Of a DNA stretch of 64,000 nt, positions 1 through 12,002 are shown piece after piece. A model generated the notes under the pieces. The model saw only the letters and a list, made by a program, of their open reading frames with translations. It had not been told where the DNA came from and ran no database searches. Source of the DNA: Pogona vitticeps (lineage: Eukaryota; Chordata; Lepidosauria; Squamata; Agamidae); assembly GCF_051106095.1 (NCBI RefSeq), contig NC_135783.1:61421947-61485946 (forward strand), written 5' to 3'. Both the position numbers and the translations under genes were made by a program. Numbering within the stretch: position 1 is the first letter of the stretch; every line of letters begins with the position of its first letter.

Positions 1-228
1 CAATGAGCTGGCGAGATAGCTCCCCTGAGTCAGGTATCTGGGTGTGTGCCAGATGTTAGGAGTTCAATTCCCCACGGTGCATCCCAGAAGAGCCATTCTG
101 TATGGCCTTGGGCAAGCCATACAATCCCAGAATGCCCTCAGAAGAAGGGACTGAGAAACCACTTCTTATGCCTAGAAACCCCCCCAAAAAGTGTTACTAT
201 AAGTCAAAACTGACGATGGCACAGTTAG
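1..228 (+). repeat. tRNA-derived SINE, family A (5' end may lie outside window)
   Basis: The copy has a B-box-like GAGTTCAATTCCCC near 60-73. A body follows with 'CCTTGGGCAAGCC', 'AGAAGAAGGGACTGAGAAACCACTT' in pieces, and a tail ending in ATAAGTCAAAACTGACGATGGCAC. The same body recurs at 19045-19285 (minus), 27215-28245 (plus, interrupted), 45790-46020 (minus) and 62970-63178 (plus). The tail is related to the RTE-like LINE ends seen near 20230 and 48510. Family membership rests on these internal comparisons. Confidence 0.75.
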
Positions 229-1111
229 TATTAGAAAGGAATACATCTTCTATAGACTATTATCGATAAACAGGTGCAGTGCTTGTTGTGTTATACACCT
301 TTAACTGGTTTTCAAATATTACTTTTTTTGTCCATAATTTTAATTTATTTTCAGAAGTGAAGGAAATTTGCTGGGATATTTGCTCCTGCTGAGGAAGAAG
401 CAAATGTAGAGAAATAGGTACAAGAAGCTTGGACGAAGAGTAGCCTAAATGGTTTGGAGGTTTCAAAAAAAAAGGATGCATTAATTCCCTTCAGGTTTGA
501 CTAGGTAATTTTATGAAAATGGTTCATAAACTGGAGATAGTTAGCCTGCAGAATTTCAGAAATAATGTTACAAAGTCTGGGATACAAATGGAGTGATCAG
601 ATTGGGTGTTGAGGGGGGAGGGATGGCAGTTTGTTCCCATTTGACTGAGTAAAGACTTTTCCAAAGTGCACGTGAAGGAAGAAATTGTGTAGTAAATGAG
701 ATGTAGTTGACACTATCTCTGGGCTCTCTGTATCTCACCAGCCTCAGCAGCCATCAGCTGCTACCAGTCAGGACCAAAGGCCTGACTCTGTATAACACAG
801 AGTCCCACATTCCTATTTCAATGAGTAAAGACTCGCCAGTAGATGCAGGGAGGCAAATCTCTCAAAAGCATGGCAACAGAGAGTAGAGGATCAGTAATGT
901 TCTGTGGGGTGTCTTCTAATGGGAACCAGGAAGGCATAGGTGATGAATGGAAATACTGTAATTCAGCCATCACTCCTCCTTCTCTCCCCCTTCTCTTTCT
1001 CCCCCCAGAGTAAGAATGAAATAAACACATTAGGTTCATTGTTTCTGGAAACTCCATGCATATACTAGCATTAAAGGAGAAGAACAATGACCTTATTCCG
1101 TGCAGGAAAGC
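229..1111. other. unassigned intergenic DNA
   Basis: AT-rich sequence with no recognised exon, RNA gene or repeat. Short open frames on the minus strand (260-481, 818-1153) have no family features and are taken as chance. Confidence 0.5.
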
Positions 1112-1119
1112 CTGTAAAG

Positions 1120-1554
1120 CAGGCTTGTCCAACCTGTGGCCCGAGGGCCGCATGCGGCCCAGGTTGGCTCATACTGTGGCCCAGTGCAATTTTTTATTTT
1201 TAAAGAAATTCCAAAGTTTCAAGTTACACTGCCAGCACTTGCGGCTGGAATGCGGCTGGGGCACGTTACAACAGTGGGGGGGGGAGAGGGAAGGAAGGAA
1301 GTAGTGGGAGGGGAGGGGACAGGGGGGCTGCGTGACTGCATTGTGCCATCCCCGTCAATAGGTGGACCCCCTCCCGGCCCCATAATGCTGCCGGAGTCGA
1401 AGCTGGCAGCCTCTGCAGTCTGAGATCGCAGCTGCCGGTAAGCGCACTTGGAGCGGGGCTGCGGAGGATGGCTAGGGCTGCCCCCCCATGTGGCCCAAAC
1501 CAAATTTTCATCTTCTAATGTGGCCCAGGGAAGGCGAAAGGTTGGACACCCCTG
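1120..1554. mobile_element. hAT-type MITE with 8-bp target duplication
   Basis: The ends are imperfect inverted repeats: left CAGGCTTGTCCAACCTGTGG, right (read inverted) CAGGGGTGTCCAACCTTTCG. Exact 8-bp direct repeats CTGTAAAG flank the element at 1112-1119 and 1555-1562, which is the hAT signature. 'Tggccca' motifs recur near both ends. The interior is G-rich (about 1270-1330). The 435 bp are too short for a transposase, so this is non-autonomous. The intact duplication gives confidence in both boundaries. Confidence 0.9.
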
Positions 1555-1562
1555 CTGTAAAG

Positions 1563-2504
1563 TGTATAGGACTCTTGGCTGGCCTAGTAACCTGACAGAG
1601 AGCAGGAATTAGGAATCATGTTGTGAACACCTGCATCCCTTTTCCAACCATCTTATGCTGGCCCTATACATTTGGCTAAACAAACCTTATATGGCCACAG
1701 AAAAGCCACAAATCTCCAGGTACCTCCTTCTGAGGAGGAAATGGAATCCTGCAAAAGTTTTCAAGCTTCTCATCTCTTGGCAGTAGGCACATACACATAA
1801 CAGTATCCGCACTTGGTCTACCTGAATTATGACGAATCTCGTCACATTTAATGTAACCTTCCAGTTTAGGCCAAACCAGCTCCTCAGCTGCATTAACTAC
1901 TCCTTCTCTCACAGCCAGCTAACTAAATGCAACTGACCCAAAGTCTGTCTTTACAATCCTCTTTCCAGCCTGCTCTTCCTTCCATGATTGCAAACTCCCT
2001 CGCTCCCTTTCTTTCCTTTTTAAGCCCCCTTTGTAACCAAACCTCCCGCCCTCTAAGAGCTGCTACTACAGCCACAGTCTCAGCCTTATTCATTGTTTTT
2101 CCTTGGAAATGGGCCAGGCAGCTGGGGAAAGTAATGAGGAGATGCCAAGCAGCTGCTGTCTCCTCTGCTTCCCGCCCAGTTTGCCTCGGAGAGAGAAATG
2201 TTACCTGCCACATAGAAGGAGCAGAGCTGCAAGTGGACTCTTTGTCAGCCCTTCCTCTGTGTCTGTGAGAGAAAACTCCAGATGTGGAGGGCAGCTTCGG
2301 CAGCTGGGGTGGGACTGGCCCTGGGAGTGGAGAAGAGAGAAAGAAGGGGAATGGGTGGGGGTGGGAGAAAGCACCAGCAGCAGTTTTGTTACTTAGATGC
2401 AAAATATTACAGTGGGTTTCCAATCTGGACATGGGCAGAAGCACTATCTTCCGTATTATTCTCATCTGCTAGAAGCTGCTTAATTTGAGCTCAAGTGGGA
2501 GTGG
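1563..2504. other. unassigned intergenic DNA
   Basis: Somewhat C+T-rich in places (about 1950-2080), with open frames on both strands at 1923-2465. These have no recognisable domains, conserved motifs or splice context. Nothing here can be called a gene. Confidence 0.5.
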
Positions 2505-2506
2505 GA

Positions 2507-2695
2507 CGAAGAGTGACAGACTAGGATTCAGGAGGCCTCAGTTCAAATTTGTGTCCAACGATGGAAACTCATGGGGTGTGTGTGTGTAAAACCACTCCTT
2601 AAGTATGTCACTTGCCTTTAAATCCCTATTAGGATCACTATAATAGTGACCCTAATAGGGATAGGGTTCCTTCTTGACAACACATAACGCTTAAT
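2507..2695 (+). repeat. tRNA-derived SINE, family B, carrying a hairpin insertion
   Basis: The head reads CAGACTAGGATTCAGGAG, followed by a B-box-like TTCAAATTTG. The body is AAAACCACTCCTTAAGTATG and the tail is TTCTTGACAACACATAAC. The 12330-12484 and 10650-10747 copies share the same order (ACTCACACTGG..., CCTATTAGG..., TTGATGGCACATAAC). Unlike them, this copy has an inverted duplication inside the CCTATTAGG segment (2622-2662). Confidence 0.7.
2622..2662. repeat. 20-bp inverted repeat with 1-bp loop
   Basis: Arm 2622-2641 (ATCCCTATTAGGATCACTAT) pairs with 2643-2662 with one mismatch around a single A. The outer part is native SINE sequence, so the second arm looks like a local snap-back copy made after the SINE inserted. 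Confidence 0.85.
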
Positions 2696-3189
2696 GGGAG
2701 TGTGGCCCTGCAGTGCATAGGAACGGTAGCATTAGCTCTGCATTTCTCATCAATCACCATTCAAGGATGGTCCTCCATTGCAGCAGTTAGGCTTTGGGGA
2801 ATTCTCTGTTGTCATCAATAAAGGCTTTTAAAAACTCAAAATGGCTGCACGAGGGGGCAGATTTGAAAGGGGTCATGCTAGATAGGGAGTGGAAGAGAAG
2901 CACTGTTAATTTCCCTTAGACTTCTCCAATTAAGCCACATAATGGAGAAAGGGATAGCTTGATTGTTTATGCTTTCATTTTAAAGCCCAGCACTCAAAAC
3001 ATGGTAAAGTGAGCAAACAGTATTTCCTAGGTTTTCTTTATCTATCTACACTGACAAGTGTAATTGTCAAATTGTGTTTTTTCGCAAGTCAATTATAATT
3101 GCTTCTGATTCAGCCAATAGACAGACTTCATTGTCTCCATATCATATATCAGCCTGCCTTCCACAACCTGCCACCCTCAAATGTGTTCT
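2696..3189. other. unassigned intergenic DNA
   Basis: AT-rich unique-looking sequence. No gene or clear repeat recognised. Confidence 0.5.
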
Positions 3190-3262
3190 AATACAACTCC
3201 CATAAATCCTACTCATCTGTGGATTATGGGATTGTTAGTTCAAACTCCTGAAGGATGTGAGG
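3190..3262. repeat. fragment of palindromic 'ACTACAACTCCCA' MITE family
   Basis: The two halves mirror each other: ATACAACTCCCATAAATCCTA and GATTATGGGATTGTTAGTTC, followed by CTCCTGAAGGATG. Related copies are at 13290-13420, 14610-14665, 14880-14975, 20272-20395 and 49325-49500. Confidence 0.55.
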
Positions 3263-3839
3263 TTAGGTAAGTTGTTCTCTCTATACAGATAATGATGGTT
3301 TTTGCAGATCGAGTTGCACAGGCATCCTTCTAGACTTGGCAAGCAGGGCAAAATCCTACAGGTGTACCTCCTGTTGCTCATTATAAAAGGCTATGTCAAA
3401 ATATCCAAAATGGTTGTGCCAGGTACACAAGCATTGACACTATCTCTGGGTTCTCTGTCTGAGTTATTTTGTTTTTCAAAGCATCTGTGCACACATACCT
3501 GTTAAAGGGGGGGACATCCACCCTGACATCCCAAGAAAGCACTTACTGTGGGGTGCTTTGGATAATGAGTTTTGGATAATGTCTGTCATGTCTCTAGTGT
3601 GATTCTTCCAAAGGAGGCAGCAAACCATTGCTAAACAAATGCCATGAAGTTAACAGGCCTTTGCAGCACAGTGGCAGGGTGGAGGTGGAGGCTGACAAAA
3701 GATATGCTTCTTTTATTTTTATTTTTACTAAGGGTAATTTATGAACCGGTATAGAACTTGAAACAGCCTTATGACCTTTGCAGGAGCTCTCAACAGCCAC
3801 CTCTCAAACTGGGGCTTGCAAATACTGAGCCACTCCTAC

Positions 3840-4075
3840 TGATAAAGGGGTGCCATCAAGTCAATTCTAACTTCTGGTGACCCTTCTCAAGTTTCCTAGG
3901 TATAAAGTACCCAGCAGTGGTTTACTGTCCCCATCTTCTGGAGGAGGAGAGCTTGGCCAAGGCCACACAGGCTGACTCTTCTTTCAGGAGGCATAGTAGG
4001 GAACCGGATGCTCACCCTCCTGCCAGATACTCCAACTCATGGAGCTATCCAATCAGATGCTGAACTACTACCAGG
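3840..4075 (-). repeat. tRNA-derived SINE (tail and body)
   Basis: Reading leftward, the tail GGTGCCATCAAGTCAATTCT is the reverse complement of the ...TTGATGGCAC tail of other SINEs. Body motifs include GGTTTACTG, GGCCAAGGCCACACAGG and GAACCGGATGCTCACCC. The tail again matches the RTE-like LINE 3' end. Confidence 0.65.
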
Positions 4076-4687
4076 TATATTAGTCACAAACAATGTCTCT
4101 AGCTTCACCTGGGTTCGAAACCCATGAGTCTAACTCCTAAGCTAGTGATCTGTTTCTCCTCTTCTGCTCAATGTTTTTCTTTTCCTGCTGGTGTTTTTTC
4201 CTCCCTCTCCCTCCCTTCACTTCTCTCTGTACTCGCTTGTATCGTACTCATGCCAGTATTCACTTCCACTCACATGCAGATGGCTGCCTCAGTTTAGAAG
4301 TTTGAGGATACTGATTGCACATTTCTGTTCTTTCAGTTATTACAGTAAAAAGGAAATGGTTACTTTTACACCTATATTGTTTGGGATATTCTGCATCATA
4401 ACATATCAGTATCAAGTTTTTTTTTAAAAAAAAGATATTACAATATAAATTTTTGTGTGCTAAATTAAAAAGAGAGAGAGCTGAGAGAAGCCTAGTGAAC
4501 AACAGACAAACAACTGAGTTCATAGCCAGAAGGAACAGTCTCATCTTTGCAGTGAGAGGTGTGGTGGAGTCAAGACTCATAGACTCAAAGCCATGGAACT
4601 TTCTGAGTAGCAGGGGCTACAGCAACATCTGCCACTGGCCTGCTAAAACTTTGCTGTTGTCTCTGAGCTTAGTTGCATTAGTTTTCA
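4076..4687. other. unassigned intergenic DNA
   Basis: AT-rich. A minus-strand frame at 4260-4580 has no recognisable domain. No repeat recognised. Confidence 0.45.
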
Positions 4688-4700
4688 CCTTAGTCCCTTA

Positions 4701-5041
4701 AAAGGTAAAGGTAAAGGTTCCCCTTGACAATTTTTGTCCAGTCATGTTCGACTCTAGGGGGCGGTGCTCATCCCCGTTTCCAAGCCATAGAGCCAGCGTT
4801 TGTCCAAAGACAATCTTCCGTGGTCACATGGCCAGTGCGACTTAGACACAGAACGCTGTTACCTTCCCACCGAAGTGGTCCCTATTTATCTACTTGCATT
4901 TGCATGCTTTCGAACCGCTAGGTTGGCGGGAGCTGGGACAAGCGACGGGAGCTCACTCCGTCACGTGGATTCGATCTTATGACTGCTTGGTCTTCTGACC
5001 CTGCAGCACAGGCTTCTGCAGCGCCACCACGTCCCTACGTC
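4701..5041 (-). repeat. Sauria-type SINE with 13-bp target duplication
   Basis: Read on the minus strand, it starts AGGGACGTGGTGGCGCTGC (A-box region) and has a B-box-like GATCGAATCC. It ends with GAGTCGAACATGACTGG and a TACCTTT-type tail, the 3' end borrowed from Bov-B LINEs. Identical 13-bp repeats CCTTAGTCCCTTA flank it at 4688-4700 and 5042-5054, so both ends are secure and the insertion is not very old. A second full copy is at 53279-53622. Bov-B enzymes are known to mobilise this family. Confidence 0.9.
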
Positions 5042-5372
5042 CCTTAGTCCCTTAGCTGAGAGCAAAATAGATTTCCCAGGACAGGTGTACAGTAGGACCC
5101 CTGTATTCATGGGACCAGCATCCCTGGTTTCACTTTCCCGTCTTTTACTCCAGCTCTACGTACAACATACAAGAGTATCCACTTGTGGCCTTTGTCCTGC
5201 CTCCTTGTATGTTTTATATATATATATAAGGGTTCATATTTTCACAGTTTCAGGTATATTGTGGAACTAGTCGCCAACAGATATGGGCGTCTTCCGGTAT
5301 TGGTATAAGCCGTACCTGTTATAATGCAAAGTATTTGAAGCTAGTTTGGACTTGGATATATGATTAAGAGTA

Positions 5373-5728
5373 CAGTGGTGCCTTCGCTATGCGAAACCAT
5401 CACTCAACGGAGCAGAAAAACCCATTAAAACGCATTAAACTTGGTTTAATGCGTTCCAATGGGCCCTAAACTTACCGTTGAGCGAAGCTTCTCCATAGGG
5501 GAGGCCATTTTCGGGCCCTCGCAAAGCGAGGGCGCGGCGGGAAAAGTTGCGGCGGCCATTTTGGAATTGCCGATCAGCTGTTTTCCCCCGCTTCATTGTG
5601 CGAAAACGTCGCACAGCGAAAAAACGCCATAGGGGCCATCGCTGAGCGAACGCTCCAGCGATGGCCCGGACCCCCTCGCTATGCGAATTCATCGCTCAAC
5701 GGAGCGATCGCTAACCGAGGCACCACTG
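5373..5728. mobile_element. Tigger-like MITE, copy 1
   Basis: Terminal inverted repeats CAGTGGTGCCTTCGCTATGC / (inverted) CAGTGGTGCCTCGGTTAGCG are flanked by TA at 5371-5372 and 5729-5730. TA duplication and a CAGTGG terminus fit the pogo/Tigger branch of Tc1/mariner. Internal motifs shared with 35133-35545 and 63311-63701 include AACGCATTAAA, GGCCATTTT and CAGCTG. There is no transposase. The interior is locally GC- and CpG-rich, so it can imitate a small CpG island. Confidence 0.85.
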
Positions 5729-5730
5729 TA

Positions 5731-6054
5731 ATTAGAAAACATGTGCTCACTGTATGGTGATATGGCCTGTTCCAGCTACCTGCATTTTTGGACTCTCCTT
5801 GTCGAGAGGAACTGGGAACCATATGACAACCACTTACTCTTCCAAATTTACCTCTACACCACAACATGTAATTTATATGACACATTTAACAGAAGATCCT
5901 ACCCACCATCTATGATCATGAGCTGAGCAGAGGTGATGGTCCACCAAAGCACAGTTCTATCCCACCTGGGCTGGAGAGTCTGTATTCAGAGCTGCTCATC
6001 TTCAGCACCAGAGTCTAGAGTTGGCCGGTCATGTTATCTCCTGGATCACAAACT
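5731..6054. other. unassigned intergenic DNA
   Basis: No gene or repeat family recognised between the MITE and the next SINE. Confidence 0.45.
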
Positions 6055-6303
6055 CCTGCTGCTTGTGGCACAGTGATTAAACTGCAATGCTGAAATCAAG
6101 ACTTCGCTCATGACCTGAATTTGATCCTGATGGGCTTAGTTAAGCTGGCTCAAGATTGACTCAGCCTGCCGGCCTTCCAAGGCCAGTCAATTGAATACCC
6201 TGCTTGCTCGGGGTGGGTGGGGGTGGTAATGTGTATAATTAAATTGTAAACCACCCAGAGAATGCTTTAAGTGCTATCGGGTGGTACATAAGCAAAACAC
6301 TTT
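6055..6303 (+). repeat. tRNA-derived SINE with LINE-like tail
   Basis: The tRNA-like head has TGGCACAGTGATTAAACTGC (A-box region) and GACCTGAATTTGATCCTGAT (B-box region). A SINE body follows with CTCAAGATTGACTCAGCC. The tail GTAAACCACCCAGAGAATGC ... GGTGGTACATAAG resembles L2/CR1 3' ends in this window. It is of the ACA/Sauria-lineage type known in lizards; the exact family is not fixed. Confidence 0.7.
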
Positions 6304-9300
6304 GCTGCTGCTATAGCTGCCACTGCTGGAGAAGTCCAATCCTTGCGATCATGTGCTACTGAGGCTGATTATCAAAGATGCAGTTTGGGTTATTGAGCAA
6401 CTGATTTTGAGATACGACTTAAATATTTATTGGAGTTGAGAAATCAGCAGAATCTATGAAATTTGTTGTGCAGGTGTCTCTTACCAATTTGGAGCATCTT
6501 AGGGATAAACAATTAAACAAACACTTTGAGAAATATTTGGAAAATTAACTAGGAGAAACATCCAGGTTTGCATGGCTTAGAAACCTCACTGCCTCAGCCA
6601 CAACCTAGAGTTTTTTCCTTTTTCATCAAAATGGTACTGCAGGCTGCAGAACCTGCCTACTCCTGTGGTCTTCGTAGTGTGTAGCGTGTACCTGAAGTTT
6701 CATGTGCCTAGGTTTCCCAAGTTTGGAGCTGTCAGAGAGAGAGACAGGCAGACAAACAGACAGGTACAGCCCCACCGTTATTTGTACATATTTTATGTAT
6801 ACACCCTGATGTATATATGAACACTGTCTTTTTGCCATTGTAAGGACTCCCAGGAAACAATTTCCATTCAATGTTCGTTTCAGGTTGACGATGTTATATT
6901 AGGAACTGCATGAAACATAGTGTATGACCCCTGCGCAGAATCCTTACTATTCACAAAATGAATGGCATCTTCAACATCCTGCTGTGGGTTGTACTATCTC
7001 TCCCCTCCTCCCCTTTCCCAAAAGAACTCTGATGGTGAAACCTAAATAATGCACTTTGAAAGAACTTAAAAATCAAATCAAATAAAAAATAAATAAATAT
7101 TTGAACAGATAAATTTGTGTATAATAAAGATTTTAAAAAGAGCAAACAGTTCACCCAAAACAAAGAAAGAAGGATGAAGGACATGGTATGTTAATTGGTT
7201 ATTGGAACAGAAAAGGGGGTTATAATAAGAGCTGACGTAAGGGATAGGAAACTTAACCATGTCATTAGAGACACGCACCATGGGAGGAACTGGGAGGAAT
7301 GGCAGGATAACAAAGGCTTATATTGCCATATTTCTAATACAAGACAGAACGTATTTATCTTTGCTTATCCTTGAACGAGAGATGCACTGCAGTGTCACTG
7401 AATGCGCTTCATATTTTAAAACACGCCCTTCTTATTTTTGTTGCAATGTAAAGGCAGCCTGAAGAGGCTTTGAGAGATCTACAATTAAATGACGGTATGC
7501 TAATAGGATGAATAGTGTTGCTGTACTCCATACCCACCCAGCCAGGACTCTGGATGAGCAGCCCTGAACAGATTGCCAGAGACAAGTTTCTGTCAGACAG
7601 AAACAATTTTGGGTAATTACCAAGCTGCAAAGAGAGTGAAAGCCAGTGAACCTTTCGCTGAATTCCATTACTGGTGCCCCTGAACACTCTGTTTTGCTGA
7701 TGAAGGGATTTTCAGGAAACGGAACTAGTAGTTAAAGTCAATTGAGGTTTGGGGGGGAAATTGTGTGTGTGTGTGTTTTCTCAATCAAACTGCCAACAGT
7801 TTTATGGGAATTCATTGCTGTGAATGACTAAAAAGCCTGAAAGAGACGACTGGGAAGAATGGAGAAGCGAGAGAGGACTATTTTTTTTTCTGTAGCCAAA
7901 CAGGCAAGAATCCAAAATCAGAGCAGGGCCTGCCCTACCATTAGACAGATTGAGAGGGCTGCCTCAGGCAAAAGATGCCAAAGAGCAGGGAGTGGTATCG
8001 ATGTGCCGGGAAAGAGAACAGTCTGTTCCAGGCACAGCCTGCTGCTCACAGATGTATGGTGGAGGAGACCACATTGTTGTTGCCATTTGTGAAGCAAGTC
8101 ACCTTCTCCCCAAGGAAGGGACACCATCTTCTTTGCCTCAGACAGCTTCCTTGTTCTTTACCCTACCTTTCTCCCTTCAAGGGCCTTGGGTCATTCCTGT
8201 CCCAGAGGAAGAACTGCCCACCCACCGACAGCTGGTATGCTCAGAAAAGAACCCCTAGTATCTGAGGCCAAAGAGGAGTGTTGTTTGCAGAGAATCTGAA
8301 ACATCTTTTTGAGAAGAATTTCTGGCCCCAGGGAAGATAAAGCTCATCATTGACTTCATCCTTGCTTTCCATCATGTGTTAGAGAGAATACTCTGCAGTC
8401 CATCCCTCTGTCATTTCAACCCACATGTAATTCTTGCCAAGACCACCTACATGTCTCATGTTATGAGGCACTTAAAAACAATATCTAACAAACTGTTGTT
8501 GCTTCTGGTACTGTTGCTATATTTACATAACCCATCAACACATGTTCCCGACATAAAACATTTTTTTAAAAAAAGTTAAGCGTACCAACATGTAACTTTA
8601 AAAATCACCTTCCTATGCTCTTTGACATTTTAATCCAGGATGCATTCTAAGGCAGGTCTCTGAAACCTACTGTGAATTTTTCTTCCATCACTTAGCTCCA
8701 GTCCTCCTCTCTAGCCATCTGAAAGTTTGACATTCTTGCTTTTTGCTAGCTTTCCCATCTTTTGCCTCCCCACACACTGGTTCCTGCACCCCATGCACCT
8801 CTTGGGAAGCCGTTCAGCTATAAACAAAAAGGGTATGGATACTTCTCTCTGTGTGTAATTACTTCCCCCATTAATATTTTCCCTACAAGCATTTCCGTTC
8901 CCATGTTGCATCCTTCTTTATGTGGGATGGCCATGTTTCCAGACTGTGGGAAATACTGTTTGAAGGCACAAGGCTCTAGGAGGAAAGTGTAAAACACTGT
9001 GCTAAAATTTGTTTTCATCTGTTGCTAGGGGTAGCAGAAGAATGGGCAATGATCAAGCTTTCTGACACAAAAGAACTATATAACATATAAATTAAGACCC
9101 CCAAATATCAGCTTGCTGCATTTGCAGACACAACCACAAAAGCATAGTAGGTCCAAAAAGTGGTGTTTACTCAATGGTTATATTCATATTCTACTTTTCT
9201 TCCAGTGAACTTGTGGCATTGTTCATGAGTCTGGTCCTGCCCAAATTATTCTCACCTACTTGTGAGTACAAAGAGTAGAAAAGATGCTTTCTTGGACTTT

Positions 9301-10204
9301 AACTACCAGTGGCCATGCCCTTCAGTGGCTTTGTGGGAGTTGTTGTGCAAAAAAAGTAATGTTTCTAATCTGCGATCCTTTATGGATGTTGAGAAATTAG
9401 TCATGGTAGTTAGAGAGGTCTGAAATATATGCTACAACAACAACAACAAAAAAGCGTATAGGTCTGACAAGAGCTGTGCTTCCAAGTTTTGATCAGGTTT
9501 GTAATTGCTAAAACTCTTTAAGTATTAGCTGTACTTTCAAAAGCTACCTTTAAATCTAAATTATGAGGATGACCTTCCAGTGATCTTCTCTCTGGATAAT
9601 TACAATAATTCTCAAAGAGTTCCTGAAATAATAATAATCTTTTTGTGTAAACATTATTTGGTATAATTAGCAGGGGAAGTGTTGCATCCGGGAATGAAGT
9701 ATACAGTAATAATAGAATTCATAATAGAAATGTCAGATGACAGAGATCTGTAACAGAAACACAAAAGGTCTGATGATGGAGGATCTGACAAACAGCCAAG
9801 AAAGAAAAACCTTTGAGTATTTATGGTTCATTTCCAAATCATGATCATGTTGAGCTGTGGGCTCAAGTTCAATACTGGTTCGAACCAATAAAAGCTTTAT
9901 AGACCAGTTTAGTTCACTTCTGGAACTGGTTCAGTAATAATCAGTTCAGATAGGAAATAATAAATATGATTGACACTAGACTGCTCATTGACAAAAATCA
10001 GGCAAAGGATGATAGTGGGTTAATAATACAGCGATAGTATCAGTCGTGACCCATAGTATGAAGCAAGCATGGAATAAAATAATTAGAACACTCAAGATCC
10101 ATTTTAACATGTTTCAAAAGGTAGTGTTATATAGCAGATACTGTATTAGACTTAACATTTGAGGGAGCACCCGTTTATCTTTCCACTTCTTTCCCATCTC
10201 TGTA
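6304..10204. other. intergenic DNA, mostly unassigned
   Basis: About 3.9 kb with no host exon recognised. A segment at 7921-7990 (CCTACCATTAGACAGATTGA) resembles 32120-32165 and may be an old interspersed repeat. The minus-strand frames 7409-7687 and 8711-8911 and the plus frame 7950-8258 show no domain. A short (CAA)n run lies near 9434. Nothing supports a gene. Confidence 0.45.
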
Positions 10205-10300
10205 AGAGGCTGGTCATGGCTCACTGGTAGATAGCATGCTTTATGTGAAGACGTTTCCTGGTGCAAGTCCTAGCATCTCGGTTTCAAAGGAACAAGTAGT
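10205..10300 (+). repeat. tRNA-derived SINE fragment
   Basis: GGTCATGGCTCACTGGTAGA ... GCATGCTTTATGTGAAGAC ... GGTGCAAGTCCTAGCATCTC follows the layout of a common squamate SINE head (A-box 'GGCTCAGTGGTAGAGC', B-box 'GGTTCAATCCCYGGCATCTC', from memory). The copy is truncated and decayed. Confidence 0.5.
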
Positions 10301-10649
10301 AGGTGGTGGGAAAGACCTATGCTATAGATATACCTCTGGTCAAAATAGGTAGTACCAGGTGAACAAATACTTTTGAAATGATGTAAGGAAATGATGAGCA
10401 ACAGACTGGCTTCCAATAAGTTTTTGTATTCCAATATTCCTCTCTATTGGTTACACAAACTGGGGCTGAGGGCAGTTGCAATCCAAAGCCAGCCTTCCTC
10501 ACTCCAGTATTATTCACATCTAGTATGAAACCTCAGTTCCCCAACCTGCCCCTAATATAAGGCATCCTAGGTTCCAAATGACGGAAAGGGCAAACCTGAA
10601 ACATGTCAAAAGCTTCTTGAGTAAAGGAGACATTCCCCAGGAAAAGGCT
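10301..10649. other. unassigned intergenic DNA
   Basis: No gene or repeat recognised. Confidence 0.4.
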
Positions 10650-10747
10650 GAAACTGGTAAAACCACTCCTTAAATAACTGACTTACCTTGAAAGTCCTAG
10701 TAGGTTCTCTGAAAGTCAATTCTGACTTGATGGCACATAACAACAAT
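10650..10747 (+). repeat. SINE family B, 3' half
   Basis: AAAACCACTCCTTAAATAAC, then CCTAGTAGG, then a tail AATTCTGACTTGATGGCAC ATAACAACAA. The head is missing. Confidence 0.7.
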
Positions 10748-12002
10748 GGTCTATACTATAGTATCTGTTATGGGTAATAGCTTTCCAGGTAGCAATCTGT
10801 TCTTCTCAGAACTTGCAAAAATCTGTTCTTCTCAGAACTCAGACCAGTATTCTGGCTAGAGATGTTGCAAGTTATAATTCAAGAAAAGCAACTTACTCAA
10901 GCTTTGTGTACCTTGATACATGCTGAGGGCTGCAGGTCTTGCCAGGGCATGAACAGACATATATACAACAATAGACCTATTTTCTGAACTGGTGAGAGTG
11001 AAATATTTCTTCTCCAACCCATTCTCCAGCAAGGAAAGAGTCGTCTGCATGGTCTCTTCACCAGCTGTGGGAAGAGTGTCCTTGAAATATTTTGGAGGGC
11101 TCACAAAAAAGATTTTTCTGGGCTACAGCTCTCAGAACCGCACAGCCAGTGATCTGGGAATCTCTAGGGTTGATGAATTGGTCTGTTCTGGTTTCTACCA
11201 CATTTAATTTCATTTTATTTCAAAGACTTTCTATCCTGAACAGTAATAAATTTGAAAATGTTGTAAATTCTTATCAAACATTGGCCAATAGTAAATTTCT
11301 TAATTATTTTGGACTAGAAGAATCCTCCAGATTCCTATGTTCACTGTCCACGATGGATACAAGATTCAAGGAACTATATCCCAAAAGTGGAATATATCCA
11401 AGCTGGGATCTCGCCCATTCTGCTAAACTGGGACTCACAGTGGTAAAGGAAATCCATCTGGAGAGATACATTGTGTGAATGTCATGGAGAAAGCAATCAC
11501 ACATCACTGATGCTCATCTTGCCCTTTATTGTTCTGACATGATCAACACCCTTAAGCCCTATCCTGCTCATAAATGATGCACGGTAGACAATCTTGGCAG
11601 GTACTCAAGACCGGGAAAATATTACAAAGGTAAATTCAAAAATGTTTATGACAGCATCGCAACTCCTATAGCATGAGCTGTCTCTTGTATAGGTCTGTGT
11701 AGCACTCCCTCTTTGATAGTTAAAAGCTATCCTTTCATGTAACCTTGACTGAGTAGCCTAAATATAATAACCATATAATACCTTGTGTACTCAACATTTT
11801 CTTTGGGATATAATCAAGCTTTCTGGACACTTCCACATTTTGGAAAGCAGTGACTTTGATGGATGAACCGTGGGAATTCTGTACATGACACTATATGCCT
11901 TCTTTCTTTCTGTGTCATCTTTAGGTTGTAACTATTATTTATTTATTAAGCAGTGCAAGTGAGCAGCTCTGTACAAGACAGAGGAAAAGTCAAAAGACAC
12001 CT
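10748..12002. other. unassigned intergenic DNA
   Basis: A 128-codon plus-strand frame (11092-11478) has no signal, domain or low-complexity explanation and is most likely chance. At 11110-11165 the sequence GGGCTACAGCTCTCAGAACC resembles half of the palindromic MITE family. Nothing else is recognised. Confidence 0.4.

Noticed and set aside
1923-2465. 180-codon minus-strand frame
   Set aside because: No domain, no homology that I recognise, overlapping frames on the other strand, and compositional bias.
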